Positions 25,688-34,450 of a stretch of 64,000 nt of DNA are shown here, one piece after another. Each line of letters starts with the position of its first letter. Positions within the stretch are counted from its first letter, which is position 1. The DNA lies in assembly GCF_900639865.1 (NCBI RefSeq), contig NZ_CAAAHX010000002.1, forward strand, positions 186,001 through 250,000, in the 5' to 3' direction. This stretch comes from Legionella gresilensis. Its GTDB lineage: Bacteria > Pseudomonadota > Gammaproteobacteria > Legionellales > Legionellaceae. The position numbers were made by a program, and so were the translations under genes. The notes under the pieces are model-generated. The model had not been told where the DNA came from. It ran no database searches and saw only the letters and a program-made list of their open reading frames with translations.

Positions 25688-27493
25688 TTGAGCGACTTAG
25701 CGCAAATTCGTAATTTTTCAATTATTGCTCATATTGATCATGGTAAATCCACTTTGGCAGATAGATTTATACAGATTTGTGGTGGACTCACTGATCGGGA
25801 AATGGCGGAGCAGGTCCTTGACTCGATGGATATTGAGCGCGAGCGTGGTATCACTATTAAAGCACAAAGCGTTTCCCTAAATTATAAAGCGCGAGATGGT
25901 AAGACATATTTACTAAATTTTATTGATACGCCTGGGCATGTTGATTTTAGTTATGAAGTATCTCGCTCACTTGCGGCGTGTGAGGGCGCTATTTTAGTGG
26001 TTGATGCTGCTCAAGGCGTAGAGGCACAAACAGTAGCTGTTTGTTACACAGCGATTGAGCAGAATTTAGAAGTTTTACCTGTGCTTAATAAAATTGACTT
26101 GCCGCAAGCAGAACCTGAGCGGGTTATTAATGAGATCGAAGATATTATTGGCCTTGAGGCACACCATGCCATTCATGTGAGCGCTAAAAGTGGTTTAGGG
26201 GTTGAAGATGTATTAGAAGCTTTAGTCGAATATATTCCTCCACCAAAAGGTGATACTGATGCACCGCTTCAAGCTTTAATTATTGATTCATGGTTTGACA
26301 GTTACCTTGGCGTAGTCTCCCTTGTTCGTATTGTTAATGGAACTTTACGCAGAGGAGATAAAATTCGGGTTATGTCTACCGGCCGAGCTTATGAAACAGA
26401 TCAAATAGGCGTTTTTACACCTAAGCGGACGAAAAAGGATATCTTACAAGCTGGTGAAGTAGGTTATGTTGTTGCTGGTATTAAAGATATTCATGGAGCG
26501 CCGGTAGGAGATACGTTAACTCTTGAAAAATTTCAAGCCGAAGCTCCATTACCTGGTTTTAAACGTGTAAAGCCACAAGTTTATGCAGGGCTTTTTCCCA
26601 TTAGTGCCGATGATTTTGAAGCATTTCGCGAAGCATTAGCTAAGTTAAGTTTGAATGATGCATCGTTATTTTATGAACCTGAATCATCAGAAGCATTAGG
26701 TTTTGGTTTTCGCTGTGGGTTTTTAGGCATGCTTCATATGGAGATTGTTCAGGAGCGTTTAGAGCGAGAGTACAATCTTGATTTAATTTCTACTGCGCCT
26801 ACTGTAGTTTATAAAGTTATCACTACTAAGGGTGAAACCTTAATGATTGATAACCCTTCTCAATTACCGCCTACTCAACAAATTAAACAAATGTTTGAGC
26901 CAATTGTTCGAGCGAATATATTGGTGCCGAATGATTACCTAGGACAAATTATTACACTCTGTGTTGAAAGACGAGGAGTCCAAGTCAATATGACTTATAG
27001 TGGACGACAAGTATCTGTGACTTATGACTTACCGATGAGTGAAGTGGTATCAGATTTTTTTGACCGGTTAAAATCAGTCAGTAGGGGCTATGCTTCGCTG
27101 GATTATAATTTTTTGCGTTTTGATGAAGCTGATTTAGTAAAATTAGACGTCCTTATTAATAGTGAAAAGGTTGATGCGCTGGCTGTAATCGTGCATCGTA
27201 GTGCTGCTCAATCCCGAGGCAGAGCATTAACTGATAAAATGCGTGAATTAATACCAAGACAAATGTTTGATGTTGCTATTCAAGCGGCACTAGGAAGTCA
27301 TATCATTGCTCGGCAAACTGTTAAAGCCCTACGTAAGAACGTAACTGCAAAATGCTATGGTGGTGATGTGTCTCGGAAGCGTAAGTTACTTGAAAAGCAA
27401 AAAGCAGGTAAAAAACGCATGAAGCAAGTTGGCCACGTTGAAATACCACAGGAAGCATTTATGGCTGTATTTCAAACAGATAGAAAAAAGTAA
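25688..27493 (+). CDS. lepA: Elongation factor 4 (LepA)
   Basis: This ribosomal GTPase back-translocates or helps resolve stalled ribosomes. The 601-aa product is full length. G-domain motifs [17 protein letters not shown] and NKIDLP are visible. The C-terminal LepA-specific basic domain ([22 protein letters not shown]) is intact. It begins with TTG at 25688, giving [19 protein letters not shown], the normal start; the upstream ribosome binding site is weak (AATAGGT). It heads the lepA-lepB-DUF4845-rnc cluster, the usual gammaproteobacterial order. Confidence 0.98.
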   Translation: MSDLAQIRNFSIIAHIDHGKSTLADRFIQICGGLTDREMAEQVLDSMDIERERGITIKAQSVSLNYKARDGKTYLLNFIDTPGHVDFSYEVSRSLAACEGAILVVDAAQGVEAQTVAVCYTAIEQNLEVLPVLNKIDLPQAEPERVINEIEDIIGLEAHHAIHVSAKSGLGVEDVLEALVEYIPPPKGDTDAPLQALIIDSWFDSYLGVVSLVRIVNGTLRRGDKIRVMSTGRAYETDQIGVFTPKRTKKDILQAGEVGYVVAGIKDIHGAPVGDTLTLEKFQAEAPLPGFKRVKPQVYAGLFPISADDFEAFREALAKLSLNDASLFYEPESSEALGFGFRCGFLGMLHMEIVQERLEREYNLDLISTAPTVVYKVITTKGETLMIDNPSQLPPTQQIKQMFEPIVRANILVPNDYLGQIITLCVERRGVQVNMTYSGRQVSVTYDLPMSEVVSDFFDRLKSVSRGYASLDYNFLRFDEADLVKLDVLINSEKVDALAVIVHRSAAQSRGRALTDKMRELIPRQMFDVAIQAALGSHIIARQTVKALRKNVTAKCYGGDVSRKRKLLEKQKAGKKRMKQVGHVEIPQEAFMAVFQTDRKK

Positions 27494-27563
27494 TTACTTC
27501 AATAACAGTTGATGAACTTTTTTATTAAGTTTCCTAGGTTAATTTTTTATTAGGAAAATAAGT

Positions 27564-28319
27564 ATGAATTTTGCTTTAATATTAGTTATTCTTTCCTTTG
27601 TGAGCGGTATTATTTATCTGCTAGATATTTTGTTTTGGGAAAAGAAAAGAGCGCCAAATCAAAAACCCAACAAAATTATTGAGTATGCCCGCTCATTTTT
27701 TCCAGTTTTTTTTATTGTTTTATTATTGCGTTCATTTTTAATTGAGCCTTTTAGAATACCGTCTGGTTCTTTAGAGCCTACTTTACTAGTAGGTGATTTT
27801 TTAGCTGTAAACAAATTTGCTTATGGACTTCGTCTTCCTGTAGTAGAGAAAAAAGTGATTCCTATTGCTAACCCTAAGCGAGGAGAAATTGCTGTATTTC
27901 GTTGGCCACCTGATCCAACTTATGATTATATAAAGCGCGTTATTGGAGTTCCAGGTGACAAAGTTGCTTATCATAACAAAGTGCTAACTATTAATGGTCA
28001 AGAGATGAAGCAGACTTTTGTTGAGCGGACAATAGACGAAAGTTCAGGTAAGGCTGTGGTGAAGTATCGTGAAAATCTGAATGGCGTTGAACATGATATT
28101 TATGTTCGCCCTGATATCGCTGCTTACGATTTTGAAATAGAGGTCCCTAAAGGTCAGTATTTTATGATGGGTGATAATCGTGATGATAGCGCAGATAGTC
28201 GTTATTGGGGATTTGTATCGGATGAATATTTACGTGGTAAAGCATTTTTAGTCTGGATGAGTTGGAACGGTAAAACAGATAGTATTAGATGGTCGAAACT
28301 AGGACATTTAATTCGATAA
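27564..28319 (+). CDS. lepB: Signal peptidase I (LepB)
   Basis: LepB is an inner-membrane serine protease that removes Sec and Tat signal peptides. The 251-aa product has two N-terminal membrane segments (about residues 3-20 and 44-60). The catalytic Ser69 is in IPSGSLEPTLL and Lys124 in YIKRVIGVPGD. The box GDNRDDSADSRYWG near residues 210-223 is typical. The residue after the catalytic serine is Leu instead of the common Met. It lies 70 bp after lepA. Confidence 0.97.
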   Translation: MNFALILVILSFVSGIIYLLDILFWEKKRAPNQKPNKIIEYARSFFPVFFIVLLLRSFLIEPFRIPSGSLEPTLLVGDFLAVNKFAYGLRLPVVEKKVIPIANPKRGEIAVFRWPPDPTYDYIKRVIGVPGDKVAYHNKVLTINGQEMKQTFVERTIDESSGKAVVKYRENLNGVEHDIYVRPDIAAYDFEIEVPKGQYFMMGDNRDDSADSRYWGFVSDEYLRGKAFLVWMSWNGKTDSIRWSKLGHLIR

Positions 28320-28328
28320 GGATGGATA

Positions 28329-28706
28329 ATGAATAAACAAAAAGGAATTACTTTAATTGGTTTTCTACTTACTGCAGCGATAATTGTGATTGTTGGTATT
28401 TTAGTGATGCGTGTGGTACCGGTTTATATTCAAAATTACGAAGTGAAAAGTTCTATTAAATCGCTTGGTAATATAAAAGGTGATGAGACATTAGATGCTG
28501 GTTCTTTAAAACAAAAGTTAATGAATCAACTCTATATCAATGGAATAAATGATATTCCTGCAGAGAATATAAGTGTTACACCGACTGATCAAGAAAATCT
28601 TTTTCTTGTCACCGTAAAATATGATGTTATTAGGCCAATTATTTCTAATGTAAACTTGTTATTTAAATTTAATGAGTCGCAAGAGGTTACTGTTGATTCC
28701 CATTGA
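28329..28706 (+). CDS. DUF4845 membrane protein
   Basis: This 125-aa bitopic protein has a short positively charged start (MNKQKGITLIGF), one membrane helix (about residues 8-30) and a small extracytoplasmic domain. The N-terminus resembles a pilin-like signal (KGITLIGF) but no prepilin cleavage Glu follows. DUF4845 genes are regularly found between lepB and rnc in gammaproteobacteria. The function is unknown. It starts 9 bp after lepB and its 3' end overlaps the probable start of rnc by 14 bp. Confidence 0.9.
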   Translation: MNKQKGITLIGFLLTAAIIVIVGILVMRVVPVYIQNYEVKSSIKSLGNIKGDETLDAGSLKQKLMNQLYINGINDIPAENISVTPTDQENLFLVTVKYDVIRPIISNVNLLFKFNESQEVTVDSH

Positions 28707-29370
28707 TTTATCTCGACTTTGTCGAAAAATAGACTATCAGTTTAAAAACATAGCTTACTTAAAGCAGGCTTTAACTCATTGTAGTGTTGGCACGGCGAAT
28801 AATGAACGGCTTGAGTTTTTAGGTGATTCTATTTTAAGTTTTGTTATTGCGCATGCACTTTTTAGTCGCTTTGAGCAGGAAAGTGAAGGCCAATTAAGTC
28901 GCTTACGTGCTTTTTTAGTAAAAGGTGAAACACTTGCTGAAATTGCAGCAGAATTAAGTCTTGGCGATTACTTATATTTAGGTCAAGGCGAGCTCAAAAG
29001 TGGTGGTTTTCGTCGTGCATCTATTTTAGCTGATGCACTCGAAGCTGTATTTGCAGCCGTTTATTTAGATGGTGGCATGGAAGCTTGTCAAAACCTTATC
29101 CTCAAATTGTATGCTTCACGCTTAGAAAATAAAGAACTACAAACAAATTTAAAGGATGCCAAAACACAATTACAAGAATTTCTCCAAGCTAGGAAAAAAC
29201 CTTTACCTGAATACAATTTACTGAAAATAGAAGGTGAAGAACATGAACAAGTTTTTTATATTTCGTGTACGGTAAACGGCATTGCTAAAACTACAATTGG
29301 ATCTGGTTCAAACCGACGTAGGGCAGAACAGGAAGCAGCTAAAGAGCTTTTACAGTTCCTGAAGAAATAA
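28693..29370 (+). CDS. rnc: Ribonuclease III
   Basis: RNase III cuts double-stranded RNA in rRNA and mRNA processing. The signature NERLEFLGDSIL and the later EALFAAVYLDGG-type segment (EAVFAAVYLDGG) carry the metal-binding acids. The double-stranded RNA-binding domain occupies the last 70 residues, ending RRRAEQEAAKELLQFLKK. I place the start at TTG 28693 (AGAGG 6 bp upstream), giving MIPIDLSRLCRKIDYQF and 225 aa, the usual size. An ATG at 28672 would add seven residues. Era, often next to rnc, is far away here (53066). Confidence 0.96.
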   Translation: MIPIDLSRLCRKIDYQFKNIAYLKQALTHCSVGTANNERLEFLGDSILSFVIAHALFSRFEQESEGQLSRLRAFLVKGETLAEIAAELSLGDYLYLGQGELKSGGFRRASILADALEAVFAAVYLDGGMEACQNLILKLYASRLENKELQTNLKDAKTQLQEFLQARKKPLPEYNLLKIEGEEHEQVFYISCTVNGIAKTTIGSGSNRRRAEQEAAKELLQFLKK

Positions 29371-29492
29371 GTAAATCTGTATTAGTACCTTTTATTTCAG
29401 TTTCTCTAAATTAATATTCTCAAATTAATCTGTCATTTTCGTATAGGCAGAGCTCTATATAAAAACTAACTTCAGTGCAAATTGATGTATAG

Positions 29493-29820
29493 ATCCCCGC
29501 CTACGCGGGGATGACTGCCTCTACCGGTGCTCCTTGGTCAAACATTTAGATAAATCTCCGCCTATAGGATGACGAAATAATTAGCCTAGCTTGGTTGCGT
29601 GGCTACTGTATGTCTTTCCCGCGTAGGCGGGAACCCATGTGGCAATTAGCCACAATGGTAATTGAGAGTTAGCTCTCCGCCTATGGGATGACGAAATACT
29701 TAACCTAGCTTGATTGCGTGGCTACTGCATGTCTTTCCCGCGTAGGCGGGAACCCATGTGGCAATTAGCCACAATGGTAATTGAGAGTTAGCTCTTCGCC
29801 TATGGGATGACAAATAATTT
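29493..29820. repeat. Tandem 119-bp repeats with REP-like hairpins
   Basis: Two nearly identical units with a period of 119 bp run from about 29582 to 29815. Each contains the hairpin TTCCCGC-GTAG-GCGGGAA (29616-29633 and 29735-29752), the segment GGCAATTAGCCACAATGGTA and the end TATGGGATGAC. A partial unit precedes them, including the hairpin ATCCCCGC-CTAC-GCGGGGAT at 29493-29512. The block fills the 612-bp gap between convergent rnc and the ABC-F gene. Related copies are at 10088-10195 and 48041-48066. No gene is seen here. Confidence 0.8.
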
Positions 29821-29982
29821 TATAGAGAAAAACATAAATTTATATCATACAATTAAGGGAACGCTTAAATAGAAATCCTATTAAAATACTTTATTTGCAC
29901 GGGTAATTGCAGTCAGTTGCTGCAAGCTAAGATTAAGTTCGTAATTGGTATAATATAGGAACCTTTTACAAAAAGATTAAGT

Positions 29983-31839
29983 TTAACCACCTATTTCCTC
30001 TAAAAGGGAGGCTGCAGTTAACCACTCTTCCTCTGCTATTTGCAGAAGTTTCTTAACCTTTTGTTGCTCTTTTAAAAGAGATTGCAATTTTTCTGAATGG
30101 TTGCTTGCATAAAGGGTTTCATCAGCTAAATCATTTTGAAGGCAATTTAAACGTTGTTGGCAGTTATAAGTTTCTTGCTCGAGTTTCTTTAATTTATTTT
30201 GTAAACTCTTACGTTCTTTATAATTATTATTTACATTATTTTCCTGAGCAACTTGCTTTTTGCTATTAGTTTTATCAGATAGCCAAATATAATAATCATC
30301 TAAGTCACCTTTAAAGGGGTGTACTTGTTTATTGTAAACTAGATAATACTCATCAACGGCGCTACGTAGAAGATGTCGGTCATGAGAAATTAAGATTAAA
30401 GCGCCTTCATAACTTTGTAAGGCAATTTCTATTGCGGAGCGCATACTTAAATCAAGATGGTTAGTGGGCTCATCAAGTAGTAAAAGATTAGGCTTTTGCC
30501 AAACCAACTTAGCTAAAGCTAATCGCGCTTTCTCTCCGCCTGAAAAGTAATGAATAGCATTAACAGCCATATCGCCTATAAAATTAAATCCGCCTAAAAA
30601 ATCGCGAATACTTTGTTCAGTAGCAGTAGGAGAAAGTGCCTGAATGGTTTCAAGGGGACTTAATTTGGGATTTAACTCTTCTAATTGATGCTGAGCATAA
30701 TAGCCAATATTTAAGTGAGCAGAGGATAAAATCTCACCTTTAAGAGGTAAAAGATTACCTGTAAGAGTTTTAATTAATGTTGATTTTCCCTCGCCATTTG
30801 GCCCTAATAAGCCCATACGTGCGCCAGAATTAATAATTAAATTGATTTGCTCTAAAATGGGTGTATCTGCTGCATAGCCGGCGGCGACTTGCTCACAACG
30901 AATAAGCGAAGAAGTAGCTTTTGGGCAAGGAAAAAATTCAAAGGAGAAGGGAGAATCAACCTGTGCTTGGGCGATTACTTCCATTTTTTCGATCATCTTA
31001 AGACGACTTTGTGCTTGTTTTGCTTTGGTCGCTTTAGCTCGAAAACGATTAACGAAAGACATCAAATGATTGATTTTTTCTTGCTGCTTTGTATAAGTTG
31101 CCTGTTGCAAAGCTAACTTTTGGGCCCGCGCCTGTTCAAATCTACTGTAATCACCTGAATAAAGAAATGTATTTTGCTGTTCGATATGAAGAATATGCGT
31201 TACAAACGCATCTAGGAATTCACGATCGTGTGAAATAACAATAATGCTACTAGGGCTTTGTCTAAGCCATCTTTCCAGCCAGAAAATAGCTTCCATATCC
31301 AAATGGTTAGTTGGCTCATCAAGTAAAATCAAATCAGCAGGATTCATCAGACAGCGGGCAAGACTTAAACGCATACGCCAACCGCCAGAGAAGCTATTGA
31401 CGGGTTGTTGCTGCTCTCTAAACTCAAAGCCAAGGCCATCCATAATTGCTGCAGCTTTGGCAGGTTTGCTATAACCGCCTGTTTGGCTTAGCTGTTCATG
31501 GCAAGCTATTATTTGTGCATCGTTTCTTGCATCTTCTGCTTCTTTTAAGCGTTGTTGTAAAAGAAAATAATCTTCATCTCCGGCAAGAACGAAATCTAGG
31601 GCGGTTTCTTCGCTATCAGGTAATTGTTGAGAAAGGTAGCTGATACGTAATTGAGGGTTAAGCTGACACTCCCCTTCATCTGCGGTAAGTTGCCCTAAAA
31701 TTAAGCTGAAAAGACTTGATTTACCACAGCCATTATTACCAACTAACCCAATTTTTTGCTTCTCGTGCAAGGCTAACGAAGCTTTGGTGAGTAAAACTTT
31801 ATTACCTTGAGAGAGGGTAACTTGGCGTAAAGACAACAT
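29983..31839 (-). CDS. ABC-F family ATPase, YheS-like
   Basis: This 618-aa cytoplasmic protein has two ABC ATPase domains in one chain and no membrane segments. Walker A motifs are GNNGCGKSS (about residues 34-42) and GPNGEGKST (about 345-353). Signature motifs are FSGGWRMRLSLAR and FSGGEKARLALAK, with Walker B LLDEPTNHLDM and LLDEPTNHLDL. The linker region near residues 240-290 is the P-site tRNA interaction motif. A charged coiled coil closes the C-terminus (about 540-610). ABC-F proteins act on ribosomes; YheS orthologues help with difficult peptides. It is a single gene, divergent from queA. Confidence 0.92.
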   Translation of the reverse strand: MLSLRQVTLSQGNKVLLTKASLALHEKQKIGLVGNNGCGKSSLFSLILGQLTADEGECQLNPQLRISYLSQQLPDSEETALDFVLAGDEDYFLLQQRLKEAEDARNDAQIIACHEQLSQTGGYSKPAKAAAIMDGLGFEFREQQQPVNSFSGGWRMRLSLARCLMNPADLILLDEPTNHLDMEAIFWLERWLRQSPSSIIVISHDREFLDAFVTHILHIEQQNTFLYSGDYSRFEQARAQKLALQQATYTKQQEKINHLMSFVNRFRAKATKAKQAQSRLKMIEKMEVIAQAQVDSPFSFEFFPCPKATSSLIRCEQVAAGYAADTPILEQINLIINSGARMGLLGPNGEGKSTLIKTLTGNLLPLKGEILSSAHLNIGYYAQHQLEELNPKLSPLETIQALSPTATEQSIRDFLGGFNFIGDMAVNAIHYFSGGEKARLALAKLVWQKPNLLLLDEPTNHLDLSMRSAIEIALQSYEGALILISHDRHLLRSAVDEYYLVYNKQVHPFKGDLDDYYIWLSDKTNSKKQVAQENNVNNNYKERKSLQNKLKKLEQETYNCQQRLNCLQNDLADETLYASNHSEKLQSLLKEQQKVKKLLQIAEEEWLTAASLLEEIGG

Positions 31840-31986
31840 AGAATTAATACTTAATAATAATTAAAATATTATAGCAATACTCTTAACAGATTTATAGTCA
31901 GTAATACTAGGGATTAAAGTAGATAAAGGATGCTAAACTGACGTGTTAAGGCTATAATATAGTCAATATGATTAACAGGTTGTTTG

Positions 31987-33000
31987 ATGAAGAGGCAAGA
32001 TTTTTATTTTGATTTACCTGAGGAACTCATTGCTCAATTCCCTTTAGAAAATCGTCGTGACTCTCGTTTATTATTTTATAATAAAGAAGAGCAAATTTAT
32101 AATCACCATCAATTTGACCATCTTCCTAAACTCTTAAAACCTGGTGATCTTTTAGTAATGAATAATACTAAGGTTATTCCTGCTCGTTTCTTTGGTGTAA
32201 AGGAAACTGGCGGACGGGTTGAATTTTTAATAGAACGTATTCAAGATTATCATCATTTTTTAACCCATATTAAAGCGAGCAAAGCACCCCGCCCCGGCAT
32301 GACTATTTTTCTAGACTCAAATTGGCAGGTGCAAGTCATTGAAAAAGTTGATGATCTCTACCTCTGTCAGGTTGAAGGTAACATTGATACTATGTTAGAA
32401 GAAATTGGCAATATTCCTTTACCGCCTTATATAACGCGGCCTAATGAACTTAAGGATAAAGAGCGATATCAAACCATTTATGCTAAACATAAAGGATCTG
32501 TCGCAGCCCCTACAGCAGGTCTTCATTTTGATGAAGAGATTTTAACTGAATTAAAAGACCATGGAATAAAGATAGGTTACTGCACACTCCATGTGGGAGC
32601 TGGGACGTTTAGGCCTGTGCGCTGTGATAATATTACTGATCATAAGATGCATAACGAGCAGTATATAATTAGCGAAACCTTATGCGAGCTTGTTAAGCAA
32701 ACCAAGTCACAAGGCAAACGAGTGATTGCTGTTGGTTCAACTTCATTACGAAGCCTTGAAAGTGCAGCTCAAAAAGGTCATTTAGAGGCAGGTCAGGGAG
32801 AAACTAATATTTTTATTTATCCAGGTTATAAGTTTAAAATTTGTGATGGTTTAATCACCAATTTTCATCTGCCTGAATCAACTTTGTTAATGTTGGTCGC
32901 AGCCTTTATTGGTTATGATCAAACGATGGCTTTGTACAAAGAAGCCATTGCTAGAAAGTATCGCTTTTTTAGTTATGGCGATGCCTGTTTACTATTGTAA
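31987..33000 (+). CDS. queA: S-adenosylmethionine:tRNA ribosyltransferase-isomerase QueA
   Basis: QueA transfers and isomerises the ribosyl group of SAM onto preQ1 in tRNA, the next-to-last queuosine step. The 337-aa product starts at ATG 31987 (a TTG precedes it; AACAGG is the ribosome binding site). Recognisable segments are DFYFDLPEELIAQFPL, KGSVAAPTAGLHFDEEI, LHVGAGTFRPV and ITNFHLPESTLLMLVAAF. It is followed 13 bp later by a degenerate tgt-like gene and then yajC-secD-secF, the canonical order. Its substrate requires a working tgt, which appears to be missing at this locus. Confidence 0.97.
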   Translation: MKRQDFYFDLPEELIAQFPLENRRDSRLLFYNKEEQIYNHHQFDHLPKLLKPGDLLVMNNTKVIPARFFGVKETGGRVEFLIERIQDYHHFLTHIKASKAPRPGMTIFLDSNWQVQVIEKVDDLYLCQVEGNIDTMLEEIGNIPLPPYITRPNELKDKERYQTIYAKHKGSVAAPTAGLHFDEEILTELKDHGIKIGYCTLHVGAGTFRPVRCDNITDHKMHNEQYIISETLCELVKQTKSQGKRVIAVGSTSLRSLESAAQKGHLEAGQGETNIFIYPGYKFKICDGLITNFHLPESTLLMLVAAFIGYDQTMALYKEAIARKYRFFSYGDACLLL

Positions 33001-33013
33001 ATGGATTATAAAG

Positions 33014-33850
33014 ATGCAAGAAAACGCTTTAAGTCAGTATATTCCACTTTTATCAAGTCACGCTGGTAGTTGTCTTACTTTTGCAAATTGGCAGAATGCT
33101 GGCGTCAGAACAATTGCGTATCAAATAGATGAATTGTTGGTAAAGCCTGGCTTACCTGTTTTGCAGAAACTAACGCAGTTACGAAATTATATTTCTTGGC
33201 CGGGGCAGCTTGTTTTAAATGCTTTACTAAAGCCTTCGCGTACAGAAGGAATATATGAAATTCGTTCTACTTATGATGGTCAACTTGTACAAATTTCTGT
33301 ATCCGAGTTATCTAAGTTAATTAAAGCACTTAAACCAAATAAGGTCCTTCTTCCATTGGGAAGCGCACAATATTTTGAACAGTTTTGGCAGCCGCTCTTA
33401 GCTGAAATCGAGCTTTACCTAAATTTTGAAGAAGCCAAAGATGATATATCTACAACGGGTTATTATTGTAGCTTTAAAGAGCAACCCTTTAATTATCAGT
33501 ATAATAATTTGCCAAACGCCAATAATAAGCTTTATCTTATCGGTGACTTTCAATTACACGAAATGCAACTTCTTTTGCAAAACAATTATAATTTTCAGTC
33601 AAATCAGCCTGCGGAAGATGGCATGCGCGGGGTGTTTTATAATGAAGAGGAAAAAATTAATATCCTTGAGCAAGAATTTCAACAAGATTATCTGACGCTT
33701 AAACAAAACTGCCAATGCCAAACTTGTAGCACGCAATTAACACGCGCTTATTTACATCATTTACTGCAGCATACACCTCTATTAGCACAGCGTTATTTAA
33801 TCCAGCATAATGTTTATTATTGTCAAAATTATCTTATTAATCAAAATTAA
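33014..33850 (+). CDS. Degenerate tRNA-guanine transglycosylase-like protein
   Basis: The gene occupies the tgt position between queA and yajC. Its C-terminus clearly matches TGT: a zinc site Cys233, Cys235, Cys238, His265 in CQCQTC...LIQHN and the RAYLHHLL helix. The normal nucleophile motif FDCVMPTR aligns with FQSNQPAE (residues 194-201), so the Asp becomes Gln195. The general-base motif LTDSGG aligns with VLNALL near residue 69, so that Asp also appears lost. At 278 aa it is about 100 residues shorter than active TGT. It is likely a pseudoenzyme that may still bind tRNA or a partner. ATG 33014 is preferred; a longer frame overlaps queA. A true tgt may exist elsewhere. Confidence 0.75.
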   Translation: MQENALSQYIPLLSSHAGSCLTFANWQNAGVRTIAYQIDELLVKPGLPVLQKLTQLRNYISWPGQLVLNALLKPSRTEGIYEIRSTYDGQLVQISVSELSKLIKALKPNKVLLPLGSAQYFEQFWQPLLAEIELYLNFEEAKDDISTTGYYCSFKEQPFNYQYNNLPNANNKLYLIGDFQLHEMQLLLQNNYNFQSNQPAEDGMRGVFYNEEEKINILEQEFQQDYLTLKQNCQCQTCSTQLTRAYLHHLLQHTPLLAQRYLIQHNVYYCQNYLINQN

Positions 33851-33948
33851 AGAATTGAATTGTGTCGATGCTCATTTACGTCAGCGTAAAATCCCGATAT
33901 GATGTCACGCAATTTTGTTCTGCCTTATATTTTAAGGTAACGATAAAA

Positions 33949-34072
33949 TAGACCTTTTGCCTAATTTGCTCTTTGAGACCTTATGATGTTGTAAGGGCTT
34001 TGTAGTACTAAGTTTAGTATTTTTATTTTAGGTCATATTAATGTAAAAGGAATAAATTAGGCAAAAGGTCTA
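33949..34072. repeat. TAGAC-family inverted-repeat element (124 bp)
   Basis: Perfect 19-bp terminal inverted repeats (TAGACCTTTTGCCTAATTT at 33949-33967 and its complement at 34054-34072) bound a 124-bp AT-rich element. It ends 23 bp upstream of yajC, between the tgt-like gene and yajC. The sequence after the right end (TCTAATGGC) is shared with the hairpin at 58724-58770. The element has no coding capacity, so it resembles a MITE. It may affect transcription of yajC-secDF. Confidence 0.72.
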
Positions 34073-34095
34073 ATGGCACATTTGAGGAGACCAAT

Positions 34096-34431
34096 ATGAG
34101 TTTTTTTATCACGAATGCAATGGCTGCAGCTACACCAGCACCTGCGAGCCAAGCTGATGGGGCATTTCCTTTAGTAATGCTAGTTGCTATTTTTGTTTTA
34201 TTCTATTTTATGATAATAAGGCCAAATAATAAGAGGGCTAAGGAACATCGAGAGCTAATAAGTAACTTAAAAAAAGGAGATGAAATTGTTACTTCAGGGG
34301 GTATATTGGCAAAAGTAGCTAATATAGATGAACAATTTATTAGAATTAGCATTGCTGAGGGTGTAGATATTAACGTTCAACGTAATGCTGTTGTGGCAGT
34401 TTTACCTAAAGGTACTATTAAAGCCCTTTAA
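34096..34431 (+). CDS. yajC: Preprotein translocase subunit YajC
   Basis: YajC is a small inner-membrane protein associated with SecDF. The 111-aa product has one membrane helix (FPLVMLVAIFVLFYFMII, about residues 24-41) followed by RPNNKRAKEHRELISNLKKGDEIVTSGG in two parts, the family hallmark. A ribosome binding site (GAGGAG) precedes ATG. It starts the yajC-secD-secF run and lies just after an inverted-repeat element. Confidence 0.97.
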   Translation: MSFFITNAMAAATPAPASQADGAFPLVMLVAIFVLFYFMIIRPNNKRAKEHRELISNLKKGDEIVTSGGILAKVANIDEQFIRISIAEGVDINVQRNAVVAVLPKGTIKAL

Positions 34432-34450
34432 GCTGGTAGGGACTAGACTT

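Noticed and set aside
29582-29815. CRISPR-like array
   Set aside because: There are only two copies, with a 119-bp period and no unique spacers; each unit contains a REP palindrome instead.
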